A program made the position numbers and the translations under genes. A stretch of DNA of 63,991 bases, taken from positions 1 through 63,991 of the IMG/VR virus record IMGVR_UViG_3300036780_000089. One strand, written 5' to 3'. The notes under the pieces are model-generated. The model made no database searches, was not told the DNA's origin, and saw only the letters and a program-made list of their open reading frames with translations. This document shows positions 41,107 to 50,954 of the stretch, piece after piece. Source of the stretch: a virus. How positions within the stretch are numbered: position 1 is the first letter of the stretch; each line of letters starts with the position of its first letter.

Positions 41107-44100
41107 GTGGGCAACGCCGCGTCCCTCGGAATCAACGTTTTCCCCACCACCAAAGACTTTGCGGCGTCGCTGCAAGCTCAGGTGATGCCCTCGGCGACCG
41201 AGGTAGGCGCCAAGACCGGCCGCTCATTCTCGGCGGCGTTCAGTGCCGAGGCCGTCAAAGGTGGCGACGGTGCCGACCTTGCTATCGCGAACATGGCGCG
41301 CACCTCGCAACTGGCTATCGAGTCGGCGGCGGCCAAGGTTGTTGCCGCGCGGGCGCGGGAAAGCGACGCCGCCGGACGGGTGCGTATCGCCGAGCAGCAA
41401 CTAGCCGAGGCGCGCGCCAAGTATGCCGCCGACAGCTCTCAGGTGGTCGCCGCCGAGGAACGACTAGCTACCGCACAGCGCAATGTCGAGGTGCGCGCCG
41501 ACGCGTCCGGCGTCGCCGAGGGCAAGCTCTCCGCTGTACGTCAGGAATCCCGCACCGCCGCGTTGTCCTCGGCCGCCGCCACTGACACCGAAAGTGCCTC
41601 GCTCGGCAAGTTCAAGACGTTGGCCGCCGACACCAGCACCACGGCCGGTGGACTGATGAGCCAGTACGGCAAGCTCGGCGCGCTCATCGGTGTGGCTATC
41701 GGCGTTGACATGGGAATCAAGGGCGTACAGGCGGCCTCGGCGTTTCAGCAGAGCCAAGAGCGGTTGGTGACCACGGCTGGTGAGCTGCAAACGAACTTGA
41801 CCGGTGTCAGCAACGGCATCCTTGCCATGGCCGGACAGGTCGGCTACAGCGCACAGGACTTGTCCACCGGAATGTACACAGTGGAGAGTGCTGGCTATCA
41901 CGCGAGCGACGCACTGACGGTTCTGAAAGCATCGGCGCAGGGCGCGAAAGAGGAAAACGCCGACCTCTCCAACGTCACCGACGCGGTTACCTCGGCCATG
42001 CGTGACTATCACTTGCCCGTCGACCAGGCGGCCACGGTCACGTCCAAGCTGATCACGGCCGTATCGGACGGCAAGACCAACTTTCAGGACCTTACGGGCG
42101 CCATGTCGGCGGTGCTGCCCAAGGCAAGCGCCGTGGGTATCAGCCTGAATGACGTGTTGGGCGACCTCGCCGGAATGACGCTGCACGGTGTGAGCGCCGA
42201 GCAGGCATCCCAGAACCTCGCCGACGCGATCAGCCACCTGTCTAACCCCACCGTGGCCATGACCAAGGAAATGGCGTCGCTCGGCCTATCCAGCGCCGAC
42301 CTGTCGAAAAACCTTGGCAAGACTGGTGTTCAGGGCACGATGGAAGAGGTTTCGCAAGCGATCTTGCAACACATGGGGCCAGCGGGCACGACGCTTCTCA
42401 ATGCTTTCAACCAATCCAAGGTGGCCGCCGCCGACGCCAAGGCGGAATTCAACGCTATGCCAGCGAGTTTGCAGAAGGTCGCTCAGGCGTACAGCAACGG
42501 ACAACTGACGCTTGCCCAGTGGCGGACACAGCTCAAAGGCATCCCGGCTGACCAGCAAGCGTTGTTGACCTCGTACAAGTCCGCAACGGACAGTGCTAAC
42601 GGGTTCAATGCTGCGCTGAAATCGGGCGGGAACGCGTCGCAGACGTACAGCCAGGCGTTGGCGAAAGCGACCGGTGACAGTTCGTCGATGAATGTCGCGC
42701 TCATGTTGACGGGCGAGAATGCCGCGAAAGTCCAGCAGAACATTAGCGACGTCGCGCGCGCGTCCACAGAGGCAGGCGGCAACGTCAAGGGCTGGTCGGA
42801 CATTCAGCAGACATTCAATCAGCGGGTAGCCGAGGTGAAAGCGTCGCTCGGCGCGTTCGCTATTGAGATTGGGCAAAAGCTGCTACCGGTGCTCACGGGC
42901 ATGATTGGCGGCTTGCAGAACGCCGTAGGGTGGCTCATCCAAAACCGCGTGTGGATTGGCCTGGTTGCTGCCGTGGTTGGTGGCCTGGTCGGGCCGATCG
43001 TGGCTGTACGCCTAGCCGTGATGGCGTGGGAAGCGGTACGCATCGTCGTACTCAACTTGCGCGTGGCCATGTGGCTATTGAATTCGGCAATATTGGCTAA
43101 TCCGGTTGTCGCTCTCAGTCTCGCTATTGCCGCGCTGGTCGCGGGTATCGTGTATGCCTACTTCCACTTTCAGACGTTCCGCAACATCATCAACGACATC
43201 GGCAATTTCTTCAAAGTCGTTTTCCTCGCCGTCATTCACGCGGTCGGCGACGCCATAGGCTGGCTCGTTGACCACTGGAAAATCTTCGCCGGGATTCTCG
43301 CCGTGATCTTCGCGCCGATCTCCATTGCCATTGGCTTGTTCGTGCTGATCGTGACCCATCTCCACCAGATCGGCGACGCGTTCGTATGGTTGTGGCAAAA
43401 CATCATCCAGCCCACGTTGAACGTGATCGGCGTCGCGATTCGCATCGTAGCCGCGATTCTGTATATCGTGCTCGTGCTGCCGTGGGTCGAGCTATTCCAG
43501 CACGTCCTAGCGCCGCTGTTTACCTGGCTGTACAACACGGTGATCAAGCCAGCGTTCGAGGGCATCGCGGTGATCGCGAAATGGCTCTACGACAACGGAA
43601 TCAAGCCGGTGTTCGACGCTATCGGCGCCGTGTTCGCGTGGATCAACAACAACGTGATTCAGCCGTGGGTTGTCGTCGCGAAAATCGCGTTTCAGCTTTT
43701 CATGGATGCCGTGCACGCGGTGTACGACAACGCGATTAAGCCCGTGTTCGACTTGATCAACAACATCTTTACGTGGGTCCACGATCACGTCATTCAGCCT
43801 TTCGTTACCGGCTGCAAGATCGAATTCGAGCTGTTCAAGGAAGCGTTTAAAGCCGTCTACGACAACGTGATCAAGCCCGTAGGTGACGCGATCGGTTCGG
43901 CCGTCTCCGGCATCAAAAACGCTTTCACCGACGCCGTCAACGCGATCAAAACCGCGTGGGGCACCATCGAAAACATCGTCAAGGTACCCGCGAAATTCGT
44001 GGTCGACTTGGTGTACAACAAGGGCATCGTTCCACTGTGGAATAGTGTTGCCGGGATTTTCGGCCTCGGCAAGCTCGGCGCGGTCGACGTGTCTAGTTGG

Positions 44101-45180
44101 GCCGGTGGCGGCATCCTCCCCGGCTACGCGCCCGGACAGGACAGCATCCCGGCGATGCTTTCGCCTGGTGAATCCGTGCTCACACCGGAAGCAACACGAT
44201 TCCTTGGCGCGCAAACGATCCTGGCTCTCAACGCGATGTCCGGGCGGCCGAGTGGCAACGACACCAACGGAATGCCGATCCACGCGGCCGGTGGCTTTTT
44301 CGGCGACGTGTGGGGCGCACTGTCCAGCGGCGCAAAAGCCGTGTGGGGCGGGATCACCGACGCCGCGCATTGGGCGGCCAGTATCGCGGGCGACGTCGCG
44401 GGCGGCATCACCAAGCTATTCCAATCGGCCATTGACCAGAACAAGTCAACACCCGGTGGCGCCGACTCGTGGAAAACCATGATCACAGACATTCCGGGCG
44501 ACGTGATTCAAGGTGCCATCAACACTGTCAAGTCGTGGTTTAGTTCCTCGGCCGGGCAGAAAGTCGTTGCCAGCGCACAAGGCGGCGGCGCGATCGGTGG
44601 CACCATCCCCACCGGGCAACGTCTGGCAATCCTGACGCAAGCGCTACAGGCGGACAACGTGCCGCAAACATCCTGGGGCGTATGGGAAGCCGGGTTGAAC
44701 ACGCTGATCACGCGTGAGTCCGGCTGGAACCCCAACGCTGTCAATAACACTGACAGCAACGCGAAGGCTGGTCACCCGTCGACCGGTCTCATGCAAACGA
44801 TTATCGGCACGTTCGAGGCGTATCGAAACCCAGCGTTCCCGGATTCGATGGTGAACCCGGTGGCCAACGTCGCCGCCGGAATCAAGTACATCATTTCCCG
44901 ATACGGGGATATCACGCGGGTTCAGCAAGCCAACGCCAACCTGCCGCCCAAAGGCTATGACAACGGCGGCATGCTGCCTATCGGCATGTCGTTGGCCTAC
45001 AACGGAACCACGCGGCCCGAACCGGTGTTGACCGGCGACCAGTGGGACACGCTACGGTCCCGCGCCGCGCCCGAACAGGCCGGTTCGACACACCACTATC
45101 ACATCACCTCGCATGATCCCGCGTCCGTAGCGCATGAAATCGAGCGTCGCGAGACCGCGAACATGCGGGCGCGGCTGTAG
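41107..45180 (+). CDS. Tape measure protein with C-terminal lytic transglycosylase domain, 1357 aa
   Basis: Sets tail length. A helical, coiled N-terminal third, hydrophobic segments around residues 615-800, then an internal repeat region (residues 811-930: TVIKPAFEG, NGIKPVFDA, NAIKPVFDL, NVIKPVGDA). A lysozyme-like SLT domain follows near 1171-1280, with the catalytic Glu probably in ITRESGWNPNAVN and GLMQTIIGTFEAY. It would open peptidoglycan during entry. GTG 41107 fits the GGGGGAC ribosome site. Confidence 0.92.
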   Translation: MGNAASLGINVFPTTKDFAASLQAQVMPSATEVGAKTGRSFSAAFSAEAVKGGDGADLAIANMARTSQLAIESAAAKVVAARARESDAAGRVRIAEQQLAEARAKYAADSSQVVAAEERLATAQRNVEVRADASGVAEGKLSAVRQESRTAALSSAAATDTESASLGKFKTLAADTSTTAGGLMSQYGKLGALIGVAIGVDMGIKGVQAASAFQQSQERLVTTAGELQTNLTGVSNGILAMAGQVGYSAQDLSTGMYTVESAGYHASDALTVLKASAQGAKEENADLSNVTDAVTSAMRDYHLPVDQAATVTSKLITAVSDGKTNFQDLTGAMSAVLPKASAVGISLNDVLGDLAGMTLHGVSAEQASQNLADAISHLSNPTVAMTKEMASLGLSSADLSKNLGKTGVQGTMEEVSQAILQHMGPAGTTLLNAFNQSKVAAADAKAEFNAMPASLQKVAQAYSNGQLTLAQWRTQLKGIPADQQALLTSYKSATDSANGFNAALKSGGNASQTYSQALAKATGDSSSMNVALMLTGENAAKVQQNISDVARASTEAGGNVKGWSDIQQTFNQRVAEVKASLGAFAIEIGQKLLPVLTGMIGGLQNAVGWLIQNRVWIGLVAAVVGGLVGPIVAVRLAVMAWEAVRIVVLNLRVAMWLLNSAILANPVVALSLAIAALVAGIVYAYFHFQTFRNIINDIGNFFKVVFLAVIHAVGDAIGWLVDHWKIFAGILAVIFAPISIAIGLFVLIVTHLHQIGDAFVWLWQNIIQPTLNVIGVAIRIVAAILYIVLVLPWVELFQHVLAPLFTWLYNTVIKPAFEGIAVIAKWLYDNGIKPVFDAIGAVFAWINNNVIQPWVVVAKIAFQLFMDAVHAVYDNAIKPVFDLINNIFTWVHDHVIQPFVTGCKIEFELFKEAFKAVYDNVIKPVGDAIGSAVSGIKNAFTDAVNAIKTAWGTIENIVKVPAKFVVDLVYNKGIVPLWNSVAGIFGLGKLGAVDVSSWAGGGILPGYAPGQDSIPAMLSPGESVLTPEATRFLGAQTILALNAMSGRPSGNDTNGMPIHAAGGFFGDVWGALSSGAKAVWGGITDAAHWAASIAGDVAGGITKLFQSAIDQNKSTPGGADSWKTMITDIPGDVIQGAINTVKSWFSSSAGQKVVASAQGGGAIGGTIPTGQRLAILTQALQADNVPQTSWGVWEAGLNTLITRESGWNPNAVNNTDSNAKAGHPSTGLMQTIIGTFEAYRNPAFPDSMVNPVANVAAGIKYIISRYGDITRVQQANANLPPKGYDNGGMLPIGMSLAYNGTTRPEPVLTGDQWDTLRSRAAPEQAGSTHHYHITSHDPASVAHEIERRETANMRARL

Positions 45181-45199
45181 TCGGCCGAGGGGGGACACG

Positions 45200-46069
45200 G
45201 TGCGGTACGACCCGGCGTTTTACGGCTCAACGTTCACCCTCGGCGGGATCACCATCAACGGGGGGACCGACGCCAACGGGTGCGACTGGATCTTGACCAA
45301 AGAGACCGGCTGGTTTGGTTCCCCCGCAATCAAAACCGCGCGGGTCGACAAGCCAGCGTCCCGAGGATTGTTTCGTGGCAACGAATTCCGTGGCGGCCGG
45401 GTGATGACGCTAGAGGGCACGTTGTCGGCGCCGAACGTGAACGCGCTCCGCGCCGCGCAACGTGCCATCGGCGGTATCTGCCCGAACCCGCACCTGCAAT
45501 ACCCGCTGACCGTGGTCGAGGAATCCGGGCTGAGCCTGTACGCGAACGTGGCCCTAGACGGCGAGATCCTGACGACGCCGATCAGTGCGCTGTCCGTGGA
45601 TTTCAGCATTCAGCTTGTGGCGCCCGACCCGCGCAAGTTCAGCGCCAACCCCACCACCTTGTCCACACTGTTGGCGTCCGGCGGCGTCGGCGGCGTCCTG
45701 TACCCCGTCATGTACCCGGTGAGCTACGGCCCTGCCGGTGTGCCGGGTGCGTTGACGCTCACCAATCACGGCACCGCCGACGCCGACCCGGTGTGTGTCC
45801 TCACGGGACCACTCACCAATCCCGCACTGATTCGCGCCGACACCGGGGACACCGTCACCTATCACGACACGCTCGGCGCCACCGACACGGTCACGATCGA
45901 TTTCGGGACCGGCGACGTGACCTTGAACGGTGAGAACCGGCGCCCGCTGGTGTCGGCGCTGCAATGGTTCGAGGTACCGGCGCAATCGTCCATCAATCTG
46001 CTGTTCCGCTCCGCGAATGTGGCTGACACGGGGACGTTGTCGGTGACGTTCGGGGACTGCTGGTATTAG
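45200..46069 (+). CDS. Distal tail protein (Dit-like), 289 aa
   Basis: Follows the tape measure. NGCDWILTKETGWFG, a beta-rich N-terminus and LEGTLSAPNVNALRAAQRAI match siphovirus distal-tail components; the C-terminal half (from about 190) is a second beta-sandwich. It forms the ring at which the baseplate begins. GTG 45200 has GGGGGA upstream. Confidence 0.82.
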   Translation: MRYDPAFYGSTFTLGGITINGGTDANGCDWILTKETGWFGSPAIKTARVDKPASRGLFRGNEFRGGRVMTLEGTLSAPNVNALRAAQRAIGGICPNPHLQYPLTVVEESGLSLYANVALDGEILTTPISALSVDFSIQLVAPDPRKFSANPTTLSTLLASGGVGGVLYPVMYPVSYGPAGVPGALTLTNHGTADADPVCVLTGPLTNPALIRADTGDTVTYHDTLGATDTVTIDFGTGDVTLNGENRRPLVSALQWFEVPAQSSINLLFRSANVADTGTLSVTFGDCWY

Positions 46070-46080
46070 GAGTCGACCCT

Positions 46081-47181
46081 ATGGCGTGGAGCGGAACACC
46101 CGTACAAGCCGCATCCGCAATCCCCATGCTCACCGCGTCCGGCGCCGCCATGAACACCGCCGCCAACTATCGGTACGGGTTCATCGGCGCACTGGTCGCC
46201 GCCAACCCCGGCGGCCCCATGGCATGGCGGCCCGGCATCATCCCGTCCGCTGGTGGCAGCACGCCACCGAACACCGATCTAGCGGTGACACAGACAGCCA
46301 CGGCAAGCAACCAAGTATTGGTGGCGCCCGGAACACTCGTCATACCCAAGGCGGGATTGGCGGCCGGTCCGTACCTGGTCGGGTTCCCCACCGTGTCCAC
46401 GCTCACCACCGACCCGGCGTCCAGCACCAACCCCCGTATCGACGTCGTGGCCGCTCAGGTCATCGACAACGCGATCGGCGACAGCGGGACACAGGGCGGG
46501 CAGCTTTTCATCGTCAACGGCACACCCGGCGCCACACCCGCGATTCCCGCGCCACCGCCCGGCGCTATCCAAGTCGCGCAGCTCTACCGCGCTACCAACG
46601 TCAACACGGTGACCGCCGCCAACATCACCGACGCGCGCACCTCGGCGGGTGTCGCGGGTGGTGTGCGCGCGCTGTTGCCCGGTGACCCATGGAACGGGGC
46701 GGGCGCCTACATCGGTGAATGCACGTTCGACGCGGTGACCTCGTTCAAGAGCGGACTCCGCTACTGGGACGGGACACAGTGGCGGGGTGTCGCCACCAAG
46801 ATTGTCCCCTACACGTTGAATATCGCACTGGCCGCCAGTATTGATGCGGCACACAGCCCGTACACCTGTTGCACGGCAACGGTTGCTGACCCTGGATACC
46901 CGTACTACCTGTCTGTCAGCGCCAAGGCGGGCGGCTCGAACGCGAGTAGTACTACGTCCATGCTCACGCGGCTCAATGTGGACGGCAACCTGATCTCAAT
47001 CGCGTGGTCGACACTCGGCGCAAACACAATCTGGGAAAGCAACAACCCGAGCGTCATCGTCGGCCCCTACACCGGTTCGCACACAGTGACACACACCCTG
47101 ACCGTGGACACCGGAGGCCCGGCGGCGACGTCCAATAACGCGGACGACATTTACCTGTCCACTCAACTGATTCCGTACTGA
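46081..47181 (+). CDS. Minor tail / baseplate protein, 366 aa
   Basis: The N-terminal half has a Pro/Ala/Thr-rich beta pattern seen in phage minor tail proteins (MAWRPGIIPSAGGSTPP, TVTAANITDARTSAG). A domain from about 220 (GAYIGECTFDAVTSFKSGLR) may bind host or sugar. No specific family name. TAGGAGT precedes the ATG. Confidence 0.72.
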   Translation: MAWSGTPVQAASAIPMLTASGAAMNTAANYRYGFIGALVAANPGGPMAWRPGIIPSAGGSTPPNTDLAVTQTATASNQVLVAPGTLVIPKAGLAAGPYLVGFPTVSTLTTDPASSTNPRIDVVAAQVIDNAIGDSGTQGGQLFIVNGTPGATPAIPAPPPGAIQVAQLYRATNVNTVTAANITDARTSAGVAGGVRALLPGDPWNGAGAYIGECTFDAVTSFKSGLRYWDGTQWRGVATKIVPYTLNIALAASIDAAHSPYTCCTATVADPGYPYYLSVSAKAGGSNASSTTSMLTRLNVDGNLISIAWSTLGANTIWESNNPSVIVGPYTGSHTVTHTLTVDTGGPAATSNNADDIYLSTQLIPY

Positions 47182-47187
47182 GAGCGG

Positions 47188-48366
47188 GTGGGCATGCCGC
47201 TACAGGACTGGTCGGTGTACGTGTTCGAGACCGTGACGGGCCGCATGGTCGCGGAGGTCCCTTTTGTCAACACGCTGGGCTACACGTCCGCGATCAACGA
47301 CGCTGGAACCGGCTCGGTCATGGTTCCGCTCGGCGGCAACGGAATGTCCACGGCGGACATTGAAGAACTGACACAGCCGTGGCGCTGGACGTGGGCTATC
47401 GCGTTCCGCAACTACATTTGCCAAGCGGGACCGGTCATCAGTGAACAGATGTCCGACACGCAGAACTACACGCAAGTGACGTTCGCGGGTGTCTGGAAAC
47501 TGTTGACCAAGCGGCTGGTGTTCCCGGCGACGTTCACGGGCGGCAACCCGGCAGTGTCCGCAGTAGACACCACGTACACCAACGTGACGTACTTGCAAGC
47601 GGCGAAAAACCTGGTGGCCGCGACGCTTGCGCGTGGTGCGCTGCCGATCGTGTTGCCCCCGGACGACCCGACCGGTACCAACACGCTCACCTACTACGGC
47701 TATGACATGAACGTGGTGTCCGACGCGCTGACCAACCTGACCGCGCTGGTGGGTGGCCCCGAAGTCGAATTCCGCCCACAGTTCAACCCGGCCCAACCTG
47801 GCTATCTGCAATGGGTGATGCGTATCGGTGCACCCCGGCTCGGCCAGGTGGGTAGCCCGTGGACATGGGATTACGGTCCGCGCGGCGCCGTCCAACAGCT
47901 CGGTTTCAACCGTGACGGCTCAACAATGACGTTCAGCGACTACACGCGGTGCGCGGGCAGCCAGTACACACTACTGGTCGGTAATGGACAGTCCCTCGGA
48001 CTGGTCGCCGCCGACTACCCGCTGTTGGAAGACGTCAACGGCGACCACACCACGGTCACCGACCAGGCTACGGCCGATTCGTACGCGCAACAGTGGGTGG
48101 CCACGTACGACAACGTGATCGATACCCCCGGCCCGCAAGTGCGGGTGGACGCGTTGGACGTGTCCGGGCGGCGCACCGGTAGCCCAACCCTCGATCAGAT
48201 CTCGGTCGGGGACGCTGCCGTGATCAACGTGCAAGGGCATCGCCGGATGCCGGACGGCACCTATACGGGCCGGATAACCGGTGTCGGCAACGGGTCCACG
48301 TTCGACGTCGCCGCGCTCACGCTACAGCCGATTTCGCGGGTACTGGCCACCACGGGGGCGTCATGA
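47188..48366 (+). CDS. Tail-associated baseplate protein (Tal/minor tail type), 392 aa
   Basis: DWSVYVFETVTGRMVAEVPF, then NDAGTGSVMVPLGG and a repeated alpha-beta organisation (WTWAIAFRNYICQAGPVISE; TYLQAAKNLVAATLARG) fit the tail-associated-lysin-type minor protein that follows Dit in actinophage siphoviruses, here without an obvious enzyme domain. Confidence 0.78.
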   Translation: MGMPLQDWSVYVFETVTGRMVAEVPFVNTLGYTSAINDAGTGSVMVPLGGNGMSTADIEELTQPWRWTWAIAFRNYICQAGPVISEQMSDTQNYTQVTFAGVWKLLTKRLVFPATFTGGNPAVSAVDTTYTNVTYLQAAKNLVAATLARGALPIVLPPDDPTGTNTLTYYGYDMNVVSDALTNLTALVGGPEVEFRPQFNPAQPGYLQWVMRIGAPRLGQVGSPWTWDYGPRGAVQQLGFNRDGSTMTFSDYTRCAGSQYTLLVGNGQSLGLVAADYPLLEDVNGDHTTVTDQATADSYAQQWVATYDNVIDTPGPQVRVDALDVSGRRTGSPTLDQISVGDAAVINVQGHRRMPDGTYTGRITGVGNGSTFDVAALTLQPISRVLATTGAS

Positions 48367-49280
48367 CCGTGCCCGCCGCTGGGATGGTGCCCCGGCCCAA
48401 CGCGACCGTGATAGACCGTCTGGCGGCCATTGAGCGCCGTCTACGCACCATGCAACAGGCCACGGCCGGGGCGACCACCGCCGAGGGCGGCGTGCCGCTG
48501 GCAGGCACCTACCCGGCCGCCATCGGCCGCGCCGCCGTGGTGGGCAGCTCGGCGACGTCCGCGCACGCCGACCACGTCCACACGTCCACCCTGGCCGCAC
48601 AGATAGACGTGGCGCTGAGCAGCCCGGTACAGGGACAGTCACTCATCTACAGCGGGTCGACGTGGGCCAACCTCGGCGTGCCGTTCGTGGTGTCCGCGTT
48701 GAGTCAGCTCACCACGCCATTCGTCGGCGAGTTTGCCTATTGCACCACGGACGGTTTGCTGTACAAGTACGGCGCGACCGGGTGGGTAGGCGTGGCCGCG
48801 CTCGGCCCCGACTCGCCGAGCTTCCCGAGTGCCGTGCAAGCACACGAAGCCCGGTATCGCGCGATCACCAGCGCCACGGCGCAAGGGCCGCTCTCTGCTG
48901 GCTCGACCGCCGTCCAGTTCGGCAGCGCCGACTACACGTCCAACGATGTGAGCGTGTCCGGCACCGGCAACACGGTCTTTACGTTGGTGCGCGGCGGCTT
49001 GTGGACCATTACCGCGTGCGTGCGCATCGCGGACACCACGGCGGGCGTCACGCGCTACGTGCAACTGACTGATTCGACGTTCGCCACCGTGTACCAGTCG
49101 CAAGCCCTACCCGTGGCGAACACGTCCACCGTCGACATGGGCTTGACATGCACGATGCGGCTCCCCGCGTCGACCTCGCTATCGGTCAACGCCGTATCCA
49201 GTTCCACCGGGAGTATTGACCGGTCACTAGCGACGTTCGCCGGTCGCACCTCGATATCGCTTGCATGGCTGAGGCCGTAA
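48363..49280 (+). CDS. Minor tail protein / tail tip, 305 aa
   Basis: ATG overlaps the previous stop. Helical coil at the N-terminus (ATVIDRLAAIERRLRTMQQA) then ATSAHADHVHTSTLAAQI, GEFAYCTTDGLLYKYGATGW and a C-terminal beta domain of about 130 residues. Typical of trimeric tip or fibre proteins. End of the structural block. Confidence 0.74.
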   Translation: MTVPAAGMVPRPNATVIDRLAAIERRLRTMQQATAGATTAEGGVPLAGTYPAAIGRAAVVGSSATSAHADHVHTSTLAAQIDVALSSPVQGQSLIYSGSTWANLGVPFVVSALSQLTTPFVGEFAYCTTDGLLYKYGATGWVGVAALGPDSPSFPSAVQAHEARYRAITSATAQGPLSAGSTAVQFGSADYTSNDVSVSGTGNTVFTLVRGGLWTITACVRIADTTAGVTRYVQLTDSTFATVYQSQALPVANTSTVDMGLTCTMRLPASTSLSVNAVSSSTGSIDRSLATFAGRTSISLAWLRP

Positions 49281-49286
49281 GGAAGT

Positions 49287-49508
49287 GTGCCCGTGTATCA
49301 CCACCTGTGCATCACGCCGAGGGCCGCGCTGTGCGGACTAGTCGGTGTCGCGTCCGGCGTCGTGGCGACCATTGTTCTGGCCCTGGCCATTGACCGGTTG
49401 CGCGGCATACCCATGGCCGAGGGCACCGGCCCGGAAACCGGCGCCATCGTCGACGAACCGGGCGAGGCCAGCGAGGACAATCCTGGATTCTTCGCACCGC
49501 CACGCTAA
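49287..49508 (+). CDS. Small membrane protein before endolysin, 73 aa
   Basis: One TM helix (ALCGLVGVASGVVATIVLAL) and an acidic tail (ETGAIVDEPGEASEDNPG). Immediately upstream of the endolysin, so a spanin- or holin-like lysis role is plausible. GTG start behind TAAGGAA. Confidence 0.62.
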   Translation: MPVYHHLCITPRAALCGLVGVASGVVATIVLALAIDRLRGIPMAEGTGPETGAIVDEPGEASEDNPGFFAPPR

Positions 49509-49539
49509 CCGTTCGCGTACAAGGGAAAGAGGGTGCGTC

Positions 49540-50406
49540 GTGCTCGGAATCGACTTGTATCAACGCTACAACCTGGTGTCCGACTGGCACACCGTCTACG
49601 CCGATGGTGTACGCGAGTGCTACGTCAAGCTGACCGATGGTGGCGGCCCGGCCGTGGTGCACGGTGACGCGTATGTGGCCGGGGCGCGCGCCGCCGGAAT
49701 CAAAGTCGGTGGCTACCACTTTATGGAACCGACGCCGAGCCCGGAAACTCAGGCCGAGGTGTTCGCGGCCGAACTGCGCCGACTGAACGCGCTGGACATC
49801 GCACCGGCTCTTGATCTTGAAGCACCGGCCATCCCGGTCGGTTCCCGTGTGGACTATGCGAAACGCTTCCTCACGCACCTACAGGCGACACTGAACATGT
49901 CCAAAGTGGTGCTGTACGCCTCGGCATCGTGGATGACCACACTTAAGCCGGACACGTGGGGAATCAGTGGCCTAATCGATTGGGTGGCGTCCTACGGGAC
50001 CAACAGCGGCGCCGAGCAAGCCGTGACCGCCTACACCGGACACGTGGACGTCCACCAGTACACGTCAGCCGGGCACCTCGCCGGAATCAGCGGCGCCGTC
50101 GACCTAGACGACGTGCTGGGAGATATCAGCGAATCGGCGCCCCTGCCCGGCGCCCCTTCGCCGCCGCCCTCGGCGCCCGGCAAGATCCCCCCTGGGACGA
50201 TTCTCCGGCTCGGCAGTCGCGGCGCGGACGTCGCGCTCATGCAAGCCGCACTCAACCACCAGTACCCGGCGTACTCGCATCTTGCCACTGACGGCATTTA
50301 CGGTCCGCAGACCGAGGCGACCGTGAAAGAGTTTCAGCGCCGTGATCACCTCACTGTGGACGGCGTCGCCGGTCCGCAGACGCTCGGCGCCTTGCACGTG
50401 ACGTGA
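49540..50406 (+). CDS. Endolysin: GH25 muramidase plus peptidoglycan-binding domain, 288 aa
   Basis: GH25 fold (GIDLYQRYNLVSDWHTVYAD; YVKLTDGGG; GGYHFMEP; ALDLEAP, which holds the catalytic Asp-x-Glu; ASYGTNSGAEQAV), a Pro-rich linker, then PG_binding_1 (LRLGSRGADVALMQAALNHQ, DGIYGPQTEATVKEFQRRDH). Cleaves host peptidoglycan for lysis. GTG 49540 begins exactly at the catalytic strand, with GGGAAAGAGGG upstream. Ends the late operon. Confidence 0.92.
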   Translation: MLGIDLYQRYNLVSDWHTVYADGVRECYVKLTDGGGPAVVHGDAYVAGARAAGIKVGGYHFMEPTPSPETQAEVFAAELRRLNALDIAPALDLEAPAIPVGSRVDYAKRFLTHLQATLNMSKVVLYASASWMTTLKPDTWGISGLIDWVASYGTNSGAEQAVTAYTGHVDVHQYTSAGHLAGISGAVDLDDVLGDISESAPLPGAPSPPPSAPGKIPPGTILRLGSRGADVALMQAALNHQYPAYSHLATDGIYGPQTEATVKEFQRRDHLTVDGVAGPQTLGALHVT

Positions 50407-50414
50407 TCAGCGGC

Positions 50415-50954
50415 CTAGCAACCGTACCCGTACCCCAATTCGCGCCCCTCGTGCTGATCCTGGCTTGACGCCGGGACGGCGCGGGGGGCGCTTTTCTGTG
50501 TTTCCGGGGTGTCGGCGTCGGCCTGGTCGTCGGCCTGGTCGTCAGCCTGGTCGTCAGCCTCGGCCACCATGTCGCCGAGCACTGCGCCCATCCGGTCCGC
50601 GTGCGCGGTCAGCTCGGCGGCCATGAGCGTGAGCGTACGGGCGTTACGCGAAAGCCGCGCTTGCATCTCCCGCACGGCAACGATGGACGGTGTGGGCGGC
50701 TGAAAGGGACGGTCGCCCAACAACAGCCACGCCACGTCACAGTCCAGCGCGGCGGCCAGGCGGGCGACATCATCCGCGTGCGGGCGCAGCGCGGCACGTT
50801 CCACCTTGTCCAGCCACGCCCGCGTAAATCCGATCAGGTGGGCTAGCTCGGTTTGCGTGAGGTTCCCTTGCGCCCGTGCGTACTTGACGCGCTCGGCGAA
50901 CTCACGGGTCCATTCGCGTGACTGCTCGGCGCGGGCGTCGTCGGGCGCTTTCAT
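50415..50954 (-). CDS. XRE HTH regulator with Asp/Ala-rich tail, 179 aa
   Basis: ATG 50954 overlaps the upstream membrane-protein stop (ATGA). NLTQTELAHLIGFTRAWLDK is a canonical XRE HTH followed by ALDCDVAWLLLGDRPF. The tail has DDQADDQADDQADADTP repeats. Made together with a membrane protein, which suggests a membrane-linked sensor/regulator pair. Convergent with the endolysin gene, 8 bp away. Confidence 0.78.
   Translation of the reverse strand: MKAPDDARAEQSREWTREFAERVKYARAQGNLTQTELAHLIGFTRAWLDKVERAALRPHADDVARLAAALDCDVAWLLLGDRPFQPPTPSIVAVREMQARLSRNARTLTLMAAELTAHADRMGAVLGDMVAEADDQADDQADDQADADTPETQKSAPRAVPASSQDQHEGRELGYGYGC

Noticed and set aside
49345-49539. N-terminal extension of the endolysin
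   Set aside because: The GH25 strand starts at GTG 49540 with a good ribosome site; the upstream part is Arg/Pro shadow of the 73-aa membrane-protein gene.
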